In this document: piece by piece, positions 1-8,371 of the stretch
How positions within the stretch are numbered: the stretch's first letter is position 1
How the letters are laid out: each line of letters starts with the position of its first letter
NCBI RefSeq assembly: GCF_001552175.1
Contig: NZ_BCQR01000007.1
Span: forward strand, 1 to 64,000
From: Actinomadura kijaniata NBRC 14229
Lineage (GTDB): Bacteria > Actinomycetota > Actinomycetes > Streptosporangiales > Streptosporangiaceae
DNA: 64,000 nt
Direction: 5' to 3'
Program-made: the position numbers and the translations under genes
The notes under the pieces: model-generated
The model's database searches: none
What the model was told of the DNA's origin: nothing
The model's input: the letters and a program-made list of their open reading frames with translations, nothing else

Positions 1-1209
1 GGGGGCCGCGGCGGCGCGGGTGGGCCACAGCGCCCGGGCGGCGACGGCGGCGCCGACCCCGATCACGGTGAGCGCGCCCGCGGCGGCGGTCATCCCGGCC
101 CCGGCGGCCAGCCATCCGGCGAGCGGGTAGGTGACCAGCCAGGCGGCGTGGGACAGGGAGAACTGCGCGGCGAACGCGGCGGGCAGGTCGGCCGGACGCA
201 CCGCGCCCCGGATCAGGTTGCCGACCGGGATCAGCACCGCCGAGGTGGCGGCCCCCAGCACCGCCCACGCGGCCAGCAGCGCGGCGAAGGTCAGCGCGCC
301 CGCCGCCAGCCCGGCGGTGAGGACGCCGAGCACCGCGAACAGCACGGCGGCGGCGGGCAGCATCACGGTCCGGGCCTCGAACCTGTCCAGGACGCGCGGC
401 AGCAGCAGCGCCACCGCCATCGACCCGGCCCCGAACGCGCCCAGCGCCAGGGAGACGTCGCCGGTGCCCCGGCCGAGCTGCTCGCGGACCAGGACCACGG
501 TGTTGACCACGACCATCGAGCCGGCCGCCGCGACCGCCACGTTCAACGCCAGCAGGGCGCGCAGGGGAGCGGTGGCGCCGAACAGCCTGGCCCCGTAGGT
601 CGCCTTGGCGAGCGCGCCGCCGGTGCGGGCGGCCGGCGCCGGCGTGGGCAGCACGACCGAGACCACGAGCGCGGCCGAGGCCAGGAACCCCAGCACGGTG
701 CCGAAGAACAGCCAGTTGTAGCTGATCAGGGTGAGGAGCCCGGCGGCGAGCACCGGGCTGAACAGGCTCTCCAGGTCGTAGGCGAGCCGCGACAGCGACA
801 GGGCCCGGGTGTAGTCCCGCCGGGCGGGCAGCACCTCGGGGATGGTCGCCTGGAAGGTCGGGGTGAACGCGGCCGAGGCGGACTGGAGCAGGAAGATCAG
901 GACGTACACCTGCCAGACCTCGGTCACGAACGGCAGGGCGAGCGCGACGCCGCCCCGGACCAGGTCGGTGGTCACCATCAGGGCGCGGCGCGGCAGGCGG
1001 TCCGCGACGGCGCCGACCACCTGCGAGACGACGACGTAGGCGACCATCTTGATGGCCAGCGCGGTGCCGAGCACGGCGGAGGCGTCCCCTCCGGCCAGGT
1101 CGTAGGCGAGCAGGCTCAGCGCCACGGTCGCGAGCCCGGTGCCCACCAGGGCGATGGCCTGCGCCGCGAACAGGTGCCGGTAGGTGCGGTGACGGAGAAC
1201 GGCGAACAT
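1..1209 (-). CDS. MFS transporter (probable efflux), 3' end cut by window edge
   Basis: The frame reads from ATG at 1209 to base 1 without a stop, so at least 403 codons are present and the C-terminus lies outside the window. The protein is a string of hydrophobic helices with a motif-A-like loop (GAVADRLPRRALM) after the second helix, as in major facilitator superfamily exporters of the drug/siderophore-efflux type. A perfect dyad (1241-1272) overlaps its promoter. The next gene upstream on the same strand encodes an ArsR repressor with a metal-binding signature, so metal-responsive control is inferred. The substrate cannot be read from the sequence; metal or metal-chelate export fits the context. 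Confidence 0.85.
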   Translation of the reverse strand, partial: MFAVLRHRTYRHLFAAQAIALVGTGLATVALSLLAYDLAGGDASAVLGTALAIKMVAYVVVSQVVGAVADRLPRRALMVTTDLVRGGVALALPFVTEVWQVYVLIFLLQSASAAFTPTFQATIPEVLPARRDYTRALSLSRLAYDLESLFSPVLAAGLLTLISYNWLFFGTVLGFLASAALVVSVVLPTPAPAARTGGALAKATYGARLFGATAPLRALLALNVAVAAAGSMVVVNTVVLVREQLGRGTGDVSLALGAFGAGSMAVALLLPRVLDRFEARTVMLPAAAVLFAVLGVLTAGLAAGALTFAALLAAWAVLGAATSAVLIPVGNLIRGAVRPADLPAAFAAQFSLSHAAWLVTYPLAGWLAAGAGMTAAAGALTVIGVGAAVAARALWPTRAAAAP

Positions 1210-1240
1210 GGCCCCTGCCCTCTCGGTGACGACTCGACAC

Positions 1241-1272
1241 TTCATTATGTGCGTACTTGCGCACATAATGAA
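1241..1272. promoter_or_regulatory. Perfect inverted repeat, probable ArsR operator over the MFS promoter
   Basis: Arms TTCATTATGTGCG (1241-1253) and CGCACATAATGAA (1260-1272) are exact reverse complements around a 6-base spacer. On the minus strand a CATAAT -10-like hexamer (1249 to 1244) lies inside the dyad, 32 bases upstream of the MFS start, so a bound protein would block the promoter. Size and AT-rich ends fit ArsR/SmtB operators. The assignment to the ArsR at 1667-2029 is an inference. Confidence 0.7.
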
Positions 1273-1317
1273 CCGGGAGGGGTGTCGATCCATTCCCGGG
1301 AGGCGGAGGGGACCAGG

Positions 1318-1490
1318 GCCCGTGTCGCAGGGGGCCTTGGCCGCGCACGCGAGCGCGTTACCTGGCCTGCGGGCCCGAAGCCGGAGGCGAGGGCTCGAAG
1401 GTCAGATCGCGAAGCGATGTCGTACCTGCCAAGGGCTGGTGAGACGCGAGCTGCCAGGCGAGCGCCGTGGACCAGGGCTTTCAAGCACCG
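1318..1490 (+). repeat. Dispersed structured repeat, copy A
   Basis: It aligns along most of its length with copy B (1499-1662) and with the reverse complement of copy C (61248-61415). Shared blocks include GCGCACGCGAGCGCGTTACC, GCGGGCCCGA, CCGGAGGCGAGGGC and GATCGCGAAGCGATGTCG, then GGTGAG and GGCGAGCGCCGT. The right end (CAGGGCTTTCAAGCAC) is a degraded form of the terminal CTTTGAAAC of copy C. No protein-coding content is evident. It lies between arsR and the MFS gene. Confidence 0.8.
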
Positions 1491-1498
1491 CCTGGATC

Positions 1499-1662
1499 GT
1501 GTTCAACGTGTCCTCGGCCACCGCGCGAGCGCGTGACCTGAGCGGTGGGGCGACTGCCGGAGGCGAGCCCCACCGGGAAGATCGCGAAGCGATGTCGCGC
1601 TCGCCGAGACCTGGTGAGGCGCGAGCCCCCGGGCGAGTGCCGTGGGCCAAGCTTTTGAAATG
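1499..1662 (+). repeat. Dispersed structured repeat, copy B
   Basis: Second copy in direct orientation to copy A, starting at a degraded TGTTCAACG end and finishing at CTTTTGAAAT directly against the arsR stop codon. It shares GATCGCGAAGCGATGTCGCG, CTCGCC and CCTGGTGAGG with copy C. With copy A it fills the arsR-MFS gap (1273-1666), which holds no gene. Confidence 0.78.
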
Positions 1663-1666
1663 CAGC

Positions 1667-2029
1667 TCAGTCGTGCCAGGGTTCGCCGGTCATCAGGTGG
1701 TCGGCGTGGTTCAGCGCCTCGTTGACGAGGCCGCGCAGGTGCCCGTCGCGCAGCGAGTACACCACGCGCCGCCCCTCGCGCCGGGACCGGACGAGGTCCG
1801 CCAGGCGGAGCTTGGCCAGGTGCTGGCTGACGGCGGGCCGGGCCCCGCCGCTGGCGGAGGTCAGCTCGGTCACGTCGGCCTCGCCCTCGGCCAGCAGCCA
1901 CAGCAGGTGCAGCCGCGTCGGATCCGCCAGCAGGGCGAACACCGCGCTCGCCCGCTCGAACTGCTCCCGGTCGGGGGTCCACTCGTGGTGGTGGACCACC
2001 GGGGACGCGGCGTGCTCGCGCTCTGGCAT
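1667..2029 (-). CDS. ArsR/SmtB-family metal-sensing repressor
   Basis: 120 aa with the winged-helix ArsR hallmark DPTRL (residues 36-40) and recognition region PAVSQHLAKLRLADLV (65-80). The C-terminal helix reads D95-x-H97-x10-H108-x2-H111. This matches the alpha-5 ligand spacing of the SmtB/CzrA subgroup (CzrA D84, H86, H97, H100), which binds Zn(II) or Co(II) across the dimer. The alpha-3 cysteine box of ArsR/CadC is absent. A HHH run at 13-15 could add ligands. ATG at 2029 follows a short upstream region without an obvious dyad. It probably represses the downstream MFS gene through the palindrome at 1241-1272. Confidence 0.88.
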   Translation of the reverse strand: MPEREHAASPVVHHHEWTPDREQFERASAVFALLADPTRLHLLWLLAEGEADVTELTSASGGARPAVSQHLAKLRLADLVRSRREGRRVVYSLRDGHLRGLVNEALNHADHLMTGEPWHD

Positions 2030-2115
2030 ACGGCCATCGTAGTGCGCGGTCGACCACCGGCCCGACCGCCGGACCGGCCGCCGGGCCCGGTCCGGCGGCC
2101 GGTCGCGGGACGCGG

Positions 2116-3513
2116 TCAGTCGGCGAAGGTCATCCAGTTGAGGTTGACGAAGTCGGCCGGCTGGCCGCTGCTGAACGTGATGTAGACGGTGTGTCTGCCG
2201 GTCACCGGCGAGATGTTGGCGGGCACGGTCCGCCAGCTCTGCCACCCGCCGGTGTTGGCGACGGAGAACTCGCCGACGACCTGGCCGGTCGGGCTGCCCA
2301 GCCGCACCTGGACCCGCCCGCTGACCCCGCTCGCCGCGCCGGAGGCGACCCTCGCGCGGAACTGCGTCGCCGGGGTGCTCCCGAAGTCGACGCCGTCGTA
2401 ACGCAGCCAGTCGCCGTCGCTGATGTGGCTGACGTTCTGGCCGCCGCCGCTGTCGGTCGTGGTCTCGAGCTGCGTGCCCGACTGGGCCTGGCGGCTCTCG
2501 GCCTGGATGGTCGAGCGGGCGTTCACCCCGCCGGGCGGCGGCTCCTGTGAGCCGCCGCTCTGCCAGACCGCGACGTAGTCGACGAGCATGGGACGTCCCG
2601 GGACGGTGGCGGCGGTGGGCGTGGCGCGCCCGGCGACGCCGTTGGGGAACGCGCCGCCCATGGCGACGTTGAGCAGCAGGAAGTAGCCGCCGTGCCCGGT
2701 CATGTTCGACCAGGTGGCGGCGTCGAGCTGGTTCTGGCCGACGCTGTGGAACTGCTGGCCGTCCACGTACCAGCGAAGCTGGTTGGGGGTGACGCTCCGG
2801 TCCCACTCGAAGCGGTAGGTGTGCATGCCCGCCTGGCAGGAGGTGCCCGGACAGGCGCGGCTGGCCCCGAGCCCGTTGGGCTCGTTGCAGGGACCGCCGG
2901 GGTTCACGCCGCAGTGCAGCACGCCCCAGACCGAGTTGATCCCGTTGACGTTCTCCATGACGTCGAACTCGCCGATCGACGGCCAGTTCTGGTAGTTGCC
3001 CCGGTACGGGGCGCCGAGGGCCCAGAAGGCGGGCCAGTAGCCCAGCGCCTGCTCGCCGGTGACGTCGGGCATCCGGATCCGGCCCTCGATCCGCAGGACG
3101 CGGCCGTCGGCGGGCTTGAAGTCGGAGCGCCGGGTCTCGATCCGGGCCGACGTCCACTCTCCCGACGCGCTGCGCAGCGGAGTGATCCGCAGGTTGCCGC
3201 CGCCGTCCAGGCTCACGTTGGCGGGGTCGGCGGTGTAGTTCTGGATCTCGCCGGTGCCCCAGTTGGGCGGGCCTCCCGGGTAGCCGTGCCCGGTGTCGAT
3301 GATCCAGTTCTCCGGTGCGGGACGGGCTCCGGCGGCGCCGTCGAAGTCGTCGCTCCACACCAGGCTCCAGCCGGCCGGGGGCGGCGGGACGGTGGCGGCG
3401 GCGGGCCGCGGCGCCGCGGCCGTGGCGACGGCCGCCGGGAGCACGGCGGCGAGCACGGCGGTGAGCACGGCCGGGACGGACCGGCGCCGGAGCCGTCTTC
3501 TCAGTGGGGTCAT
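2116..3513 (-). CDS. Secreted GH16 endo-beta-glucanase with C-terminal CBM6
   Basis: 465 aa. The signal peptide is at about 1-36 (RRRLRRR then a hydrophobic stretch). The GH16 domain (about 48-317) carries the active-site motif E182-F-D184-V-M-E187, giving nucleophile, assisting Asp and acid/base, as in laminarinases and lichenases. A carbohydrate-binding module 6 follows (about 334-465, TIQAES...WLRYDGVDFG...). ATG at 3513 is preferred over an in-frame GTG at 3531 because GGGAGG sits 10 bases before it and would lie inside the longer frame. The enzyme is expected to cleave 1,3- or 1,3-1,4-beta-glucan outside the cell. A GAGAGCGCTCTC palindrome at its promoter links it to the divergent importer/GH1 operon. 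Confidence 0.92.
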   Translation of the reverse strand: MTPLRRRLRRRSVPAVLTAVLAAVLPAAVATAAAPRPAAATVPPPPAGWSLVWSDDFDGAAGARPAPENWIIDTGHGYPGGPPNWGTGEIQNYTADPANVSLDGGGNLRITPLRSASGEWTSARIETRRSDFKPADGRVLRIEGRIRMPDVTGEQALGYWPAFWALGAPYRGNYQNWPSIGEFDVMENVNGINSVWGVLHCGVNPGGPCNEPNGLGASRACPGTSCQAGMHTYRFEWDRSVTPNQLRWYVDGQQFHSVGQNQLDAATWSNMTGHGGYFLLLNVAMGGAFPNGVAGRATPTAATVPGRPMLVDYVAVWQSGGSQEPPPGGVNARSTIQAESRQAQSGTQLETTTDSGGGQNVSHISDGDWLRYDGVDFGSTPATQFRARVASGAASGVSGRVQVRLGSPTGQVVGEFSVANTGGWQSWRTVPANISPVTGRHTVYITFSSGQPADFVNLNWMTFAD

Positions 3514-3599
3514 GGCGGGGGGACCTCCCACAGTGAGGGGAGCAGGCGTTGTGTCGCGTGCCCTCTGGTGCGGGTCAATGTCACCCTCCCGGAGCCGCC

Positions 3600-3623
3600 T
3601 GTCAAGAGCGTGAGAGCGCTCTC
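3600..3623 (-). promoter_or_regulatory. GH16 promoter -35 and LacI-type operator O1
   Basis: GAGAGCGCTCTC (3612-3623) is a perfect 12-bp palindrome. Directly downstream on the minus strand is TTGACA (3605 to 3600), followed about 17 bases later by a weak -10 (GACATT). The same palindrome recurs at 3732-3743. The core GAGCGCTC is shared with the CebR operator of Streptomyces (TGGGAGCGCTCCCA), so the LacI protein encoded at 8368-9360 is the likely binder. Confidence 0.75.
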
Positions 3624-3698
3624 TGAACTGCGTCGGCGCGTTTTGCTGGCGTTATACCAATCCCGAATCTGAGCCGGTCCCATCGGGAAATCGCTCTC

Positions 3699-3743
3699 TT
3701 GACAATCCCTCGTCGTCACTTCACTCTCTGCGAGAGCGCTCTC
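3699..3743 (+). promoter_or_regulatory. Promoter and LacI-type operator O2 of the sugar ABC/GH1 operon
   Basis: TTGACA (3699-3704), a 17-base spacer and a weak -10 (CACTCT, 3722-3727) precede the perfect palindrome GAGAGCGCTCTC (3732-3743). The palindrome would cover the transcription start, so binding should block initiation. A half-site-like CGCTCTC immediately precedes the -35. The first gene starts at 3791. Confidence 0.72.
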
Positions 3744-3790
3744 TCACCCGTTGCGGGCTCACCCCCCACCTCTGACCCCGAGGACAGCCC

Positions 3791-5092
3791 ATGCGCAGAT
3801 CCCACCGCCGCCTCGCGTCCCGCCTCGCCGCGGCCGTCACCCTGGCGCTCGGCGCCGCCGCCTGCGGAGGCGGCGGATCCGGCGCCGGCCCGGACGGAAC
3901 GGTCACGCTGACCGTCGACACCTTCAGCACGTTCGGGTACGAGGAGCTGTTCAAGCGGTACGAGGCGTCCCACCCCGGCGTCAGGATCAAGCACCGCAAC
4001 GTGGTGCAGCTCGACGAGTACCTGCCCCGCCTGGAGCAGTGGATCGCCGCGGGCAGCGGCGCCGGGGACGTCGTCGCCCTGGAGGAGGGCATCCTCAGCA
4101 AGTTCCTGGCCAAACCCGACCGGTTCGTGAACCTGCTCGACCACGGGGCCGCCTCCCTGAAGGACGGCTTCCTGGACTGGAAGTGGAAGCAGGCGCTCAG
4201 CCAGGACGGGAGGTACCTGGTCGGCCTGGGCACCGACATCGGCGGCCTGGCCATGTGCTACCGCACCGACCTGTTCGCGAAGGCGGGACTGCCCACCGAC
4301 CGGGAGAAGGTCGGCGGGCTCTGGCCGACCTGGGACGCCTACATCGCCACCGGCCGCAGGTACGCCGACAAGGTGAAGGACTCCAGGTTCGTCGACGGGT
4401 CGGTGAACCTCTACAACACGATCCTCGCCCAGCAGGCGAGCCAGACCGCCGGGCACACCTTCTTCGACCCCTCCGGCAGGCTCGTCGCCGGCGCCAACCC
4501 GGCGGTCCGCGGCGCCTGGGACACGACCGTGAGGATCCAGCAGAACGGGCTGTCGGCCGGGCTGAAGTCGTTCGAGCCGAGCTGGGGCTCCGGCTTCAAG
4601 AAGGCGAGCTTCGCCACCGTCGCCTGCCCGTCGTGGATGCTGGGCGTCATCAAGGAGAACGCCGGGGCGGAGGCTTCCGGCAAGTGGGACGTCGCGCCGA
4701 TCCCGGGCGGCGCGGGCAGTCGCGGCGGGTCGTTCCTGGCGGTGCCCAGGCAGAGCAGGCACGCCGCAGAGGCGGCCGCGCTGGTCAGGTTCCTGACCAG
4801 CGCGGAGAGCCAGATCGTGGCGTTCAGGGCGCGCAACAACCTGCCCTCGTCGCCGCGGGCGCTGGACGACCCGGCGGTGCTGTCGTTCCGGAACGGGTAC
4901 TTCAACGACGCGCCCGTCGGGGAGATCTACGCCAAGGGCGCCAAGGCGATCAGGCCGCTCTACCTGGGCCCCGACAACAACCCGGTCCAGCAGCGGTTCG
5001 AGGACGCGCTGCTCGCGCTGGAGCAGAGCAGGCTCTCACCCGACGCGGCGTGGCGGAAGGCCCTGGCCGACGCCGAGCGGGAAGCCCGATGA
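3791..5092 (+). CDS. Sugar ABC transporter substrate-binding lipoprotein
   Basis: 433 aa. An N-terminal lipoprotein signal (RRSHRRLASRLAAAV, cleavage before the Cys of GAAAC) is followed by a Gly-rich tether and an extracellular-solute-binding family 1 fold. The start has GAGG seven bases upstream. It is the first gene of an operon with two permeases, a GH1 glucosidase and a LacI regulator, each overlapping the next by ATGA. Given the GH16 glucanase across the promoter, the ligand is probably a beta-glucan oligosaccharide such as laminari- or cellobiose-type sugars. No ATPase is encoded here. Confidence 0.9.
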   Translation: MRRSHRRLASRLAAAVTLALGAAACGGGGSGAGPDGTVTLTVDTFSTFGYEELFKRYEASHPGVRIKHRNVVQLDEYLPRLEQWIAAGSGAGDVVALEEGILSKFLAKPDRFVNLLDHGAASLKDGFLDWKWKQALSQDGRYLVGLGTDIGGLAMCYRTDLFAKAGLPTDREKVGGLWPTWDAYIATGRRYADKVKDSRFVDGSVNLYNTILAQQASQTAGHTFFDPSGRLVAGANPAVRGAWDTTVRIQQNGLSAGLKSFEPSWGSGFKKASFATVACPSWMLGVIKENAGAEASGKWDVAPIPGGAGSRGGSFLAVPRQSRHAAEAAALVRFLTSAESQIVAFRARNNLPSSPRALDDPAVLSFRNGYFNDAPVGEIYAKGAKAIRPLYLGPDNNPVQQRFEDALLALEQSRLSPDAAWRKALADAEREAR

Positions 5093-6057
5093 GCGTCCCC
5101 GCCGACGTCCGCGTCCGGCCCCGGACGGCCCGGCCGTCCGGGCCCCCGGGCCCGCGCCCGCGCGGGTCCGCGCTCACCCGGCTGGACGTCAGGCTCTCGC
5201 CCTACCTGTTCGTCTCGCCGTACTTCCTGCTGTTCCTCGTCTTCGGGCTCTTCCCGATGGGCTACACGCTCTGGGTCGCGCTGCACGACTGGGAGCTGCT
5301 CGGCGACCAGAGGTTCGTCGGCCTGGAGAACTTCCGGCTCGTCCTGACCGATCCGCAGTTCTGGAACGCGGTCCTGAACACCCTCGGCATGTTCGTCATC
5401 GCCACCGTCCCGCAGCTTCTGTTCGCGCTGGTGCTGGCGAACGCGCTCGACCGGCGCATGCGGGGCCGGCTGGTGGCCCGGCTGGGCGTGCTCGCCCCGA
5501 TGGTCACCTCGATCGCCGCGGTGGCCATCGTGTTCGGCCAGCTGTTCAGCCGGGACTTCGGGTTCGTCAACTGGGTGCTCGGCTGGTTCGGCGTGGACCG
5601 TCTCGACTGGGCGGCGGGACGCTGGTCGTCCTGGCTGGCGATCTCGGCGATGGTGGACTGGCGGTGGACCGGCTACAACGCGCTGATCTACCTGGCCGCG
5701 ATGCAGTCGATCCCGCGCGACCTGTACGAGGCGGCGGCGATCGACGGGGCGTCCCGCGCCCGCCGGTTCTGGACGATCACGCTGCCGATGCTGCGGCCGA
5801 CCATCGTCTTCACCGCGATCGTCTCCACCATCGGCGGGTTCCAGCTGTTCACCGAGCCGCTGCTGTTCGGCAACGGCGACATGGCCGGGGGATCGCTGCG
5901 GCAGTTCCAGACGGTCACCATGTACATGTTCGAGAACGCGTTCCGCCGGTTCGACTACGGCTACGCGTCCGCCGTCTCCTGGATGCTCTTCATGCTCATC
6001 CTCGTCGGATCCCTGCTCAACTTCCTGTGGCTGCGACGTGTGGGAGGCACCCGATGA
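5089..6057 (+). CDS. Sugar ABC transporter permease (MalF-type)
   Basis: 322 aa with a Pro/Arg-rich cytoplasmic N-terminus and six predicted membrane helices. The EAA loop near residues 210-230 (YEAAAIDGASRARRFWTITLP) is the ATPase-docking site of MalF-type importer subunits. The ATG overlaps the stop of the binding-protein gene (ATGA), indicating translational coupling. It should pair with the permease that follows. Confidence 0.92.
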   Translation: MSVPADVRVRPRTARPSGPPGPRPRGSALTRLDVRLSPYLFVSPYFLLFLVFGLFPMGYTLWVALHDWELLGDQRFVGLENFRLVLTDPQFWNAVLNTLGMFVIATVPQLLFALVLANALDRRMRGRLVARLGVLAPMVTSIAAVAIVFGQLFSRDFGFVNWVLGWFGVDRLDWAAGRWSSWLAISAMVDWRWTGYNALIYLAAMQSIPRDLYEAAAIDGASRARRFWTITLPMLRPTIVFTAIVSTIGGFQLFTEPLLFGNGDMAGGSLRQFQTVTMYMFENAFRRFDYGYASAVSWMLFMLILVGSLLNFLWLRRVGGTR

Positions 6058-6935
6058 CGTTGCCGCGAACGCCCGGAAGGCCCCGCCGGAGGCGCTCGGG
6101 CGCCGTCGCCGCGGTCTGGGGCGCCGGGCCGCTCACCCGGATCACGCTGGTCGCGACGGTCGTGCTGTCGCTGTTCCCCCTCTACTGGATGTTCGTCGTC
6201 GCCACCCGCACCAACGACGCCGTCGGGTCGGTGCCCCCGCCGCTCACCCCGGGCGGCGAGCTGGGCCGCAACCTGGCCCGGCTGTTCGGCAACGAGCAGG
6301 CGCGCTTCACGCTCGGGCTGGCCAACTCCGCCGTCGCCGCCACGACCGTCACCGTCTCCACGCTGCTGTTCGCCACGCTGGCCGGGTTCGCCTTCGCCAA
6401 GCTGCGCTTCCGCGGGCGGGGCGCGCTGCTGCTGGTCATGCTCGCGACGATGATGGTGCCGGTGCAGATGGGCGTCATCCCGCTCTACATGCTGATGGCC
6501 GAGATCGGCTGGACCGGGAAGCTCCAGGCCGTCATCGTGCCGTTCCTGGTCACCGGGTTCGGCGTGTTCATGATGCGGCAGTACACGACGCAGGCGGTCC
6601 CCGACGAGCTGATCGAGGCCGCCCGCATCGACGGCTGCTCGACCTTCCGCATCTACTGGAGCGTGGTGCTGCCCGTGCTGCGCCCCGCCATGGCGGTCCT
6701 CGGGCTGTTCACCTTCATGCAGACCTGGAACGAGTTCATCTGGCCGCTGGCCGTGCTCAACCCCGACAACCCCACCGTGCAGTACTCCCTCAACCTGCTC
6801 AACGGCGCCTACTACACCGACTACTCGCTGATGTTCACCGGCACGCTGGTGGCGACGCTGCCGTTGCTGGCGGTCTTCCTGCTGTTCGGACGCCAGATCA
6901 TCAGCGGGATCATGGACGGCGCCCTCAAGGCATGA
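6054..6935 (+). CDS. Carbohydrate ABC transporter permease (MalG-type)
   Basis: 293 aa with six membrane helices and an EAA loop (IEAARIDGCSTFRIYWSVVLP) typical of MalG-type inner-membrane subunits. It starts at ATG 6054, overlapping the previous stop by four bases, and its own stop overlaps the GH1 start. It forms the importer channel with the 5089-6057 product. The energising ATPase is not in the operon; in actinomycetes a shared MsiK-type ATPase encoded elsewhere usually serves such systems. Confidence 0.92.
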   Translation: MTLPRTPGRPRRRRSGAVAAVWGAGPLTRITLVATVVLSLFPLYWMFVVATRTNDAVGSVPPPLTPGGELGRNLARLFGNEQARFTLGLANSAVAATTVTVSTLLFATLAGFAFAKLRFRGRGALLLVMLATMMVPVQMGVIPLYMLMAEIGWTGKLQAVIVPFLVTGFGVFMMRQYTTQAVPDELIEAARIDGCSTFRIYWSVVLPVLRPAMAVLGLFTFMQTWNEFIWPLAVLNPDNPTVQYSLNLLNGAYYTDYSLMFTGTLVATLPLLAVFLLFGRQIISGIMDGALKA

Positions 6936-8371
6936 TCACTTCCCCCTCGCCACCGGAGAGACCAGCCGAGACGATGACGGCTCCCGCGCTCCAGACCGAC
7001 GACCGGCCCCTCACCTTCCCCTCCGGCTTCGTCTGGGGGGCGGCCACCGCGTCCTACCAGATCGAGGGCGCGGCGCGCGACGACGGCCGCGGCCCCTCGA
7101 TCTGGGACACCTTCAGCCGCCGGCCGGGCGCGGTGGCCGGCGGGCACACCGGCGACGTGGCCTGCGACCACTACCACCGCTTCCGCGACGACGTCCGCCT
7201 GATGGCCGGGCTGGGGCTGGACGCCTACCGGTTCTCGGTGGCCTGGCCGAGGGTGCAGCCCGACGGCTCCGGCCCGGTCAACCCGCGCGGTCTCGGCTTC
7301 TACGACCGGCTGGTCGACGCGCTGCTGGAGGTCGGCGTCACCCCCTACGCCACCCTCTACCACTGGGACCTGCCGCAGGCGCTGGAGGACCGGGGCGGCT
7401 GGACGGCGCGCGACACCGCCCTGCGCTTCGCGGACTACGCCGAGGCCGTGCACCGCCGCCTCGGCGACCGGGTCGGCACCTGGACGACGATCAACGAGCC
7501 GTGGGTGGCGGCCTACCTCGGCCACGCCGCGGGGGTCCACGCCCCGGGCCGGACCAGCGCCGCCGACGCGTTCCGCGCCGCGCACCACCTGCTGCTGGGG
7601 CACGGCCTGGCCGTCCGGCGGCTGCGCGCCGCCGGGGCCGGGCAGATCTCCCTGACCCTCAACCTCGCGCCGGTCGTGGCCGGGGCGGCGGAGCCGGACG
7701 CGGACGCGGCCGACCTGGTGGACGCCATGCTCAACCGGCAGTTCCTCGACCCGGTGCTGCGCGGGGAGTACCCCGGGCGGGTGCTGGCCGCGGCGTCCCG
7801 CCACGGCGGGCTGGACCACGTCCACGGCGACGACCTGCCCGTCGTCTCCGAGCCGATCGACTCGCTCGGCATCAACTACTACAACCCGACCCGCGTCGCG
7901 GCGTCCCCCGGCGCCCCGCCGAACCCCGCCTATCCCGGCTCCGAGGGCGTGGCGTTCCCGCCCGCCGAGCCGCCGCTCACGGCGATGGGCTGGCCCATCG
8001 CGCCCGGCGGCCTCGGCGACCTGCTGGTCCGGCTCAGCCGCGACTACCCGGGCACGCCCCTGGTCGTCACCGAGAACGGCGCCGCGTTCGACGACGTGCC
8101 CGACGCCGACGGGCGGGTGCGCGACCCGGCCCGCATCGCCTACCTCGACGGGCACCTGCGCGCCGCGCACGCCGCGCTGGCCGCCGGTGCGGACCTGCGG
8201 GGATATCTCGTATGGTCGCTCCTGGACAACTTCGAGTGGGCCGAGGGCTACGCCAAGAGGTTCGGCATCGTCTACGTGGACTTCGCCGACCAGCGGCGCC
8301 TGCCCAAGGACAGCGCGCTGTGGTTCCGTGATGTCATCGCCCGCAACGGAATCGGTGGAAAGGCGAAATGA
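6932..8371 (+). CDS. GH1 beta-glucosidase
   Basis: 479 aa, the usual length for family 1. The N-terminal signature FPSGFVWGAATASYQIEGA is present. The acid/base Glu is E189 in TINEPW and the nucleophile is E381 in VTENG. No signal peptide is seen, so it acts in the cytoplasm on imported oligosaccharides. The ATG at 6932 overlaps the permease stop (ATGA); a second ATG at 6974, just before the conserved domain, is an alternative start. It completes the path from GH16 cleavage through ABC import to hydrolysis to glucose. Confidence 0.94.
   Translation: MITSPSPPERPAETMTAPALQTDDRPLTFPSGFVWGAATASYQIEGAARDDGRGPSIWDTFSRRPGAVAGGHTGDVACDHYHRFRDDVRLMAGLGLDAYRFSVAWPRVQPDGSGPVNPRGLGFYDRLVDALLEVGVTPYATLYHWDLPQALEDRGGWTARDTALRFADYAEAVHRRLGDRVGTWTTINEPWVAAYLGHAAGVHAPGRTSAADAFRAAHHLLLGHGLAVRRLRAAGAGQISLTLNLAPVVAGAAEPDADAADLVDAMLNRQFLDPVLRGEYPGRVLAAASRHGGLDHVHGDDLPVVSEPIDSLGINYYNPTRVAASPGAPPNPAYPGSEGVAFPPAEPPLTAMGWPIAPGGLGDLLVRLSRDYPGTPLVVTENGAAFDDVPDADGRVRDPARIAYLDGHLRAAHAALAAGADLRGYLVWSLLDNFEWAEGYAKRFGIVYVDFADQRRLPKDSALWFRDVIARNGIGGKAK

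Noticed and set aside
148..1536. Long plus-strand frame antisense to the MFS gene
   Set aside because: Low-complexity Arg/Gly/Gln-rich translation typical of the complement of GC-rich genes; the minus strand encodes a clear membrane transporter.
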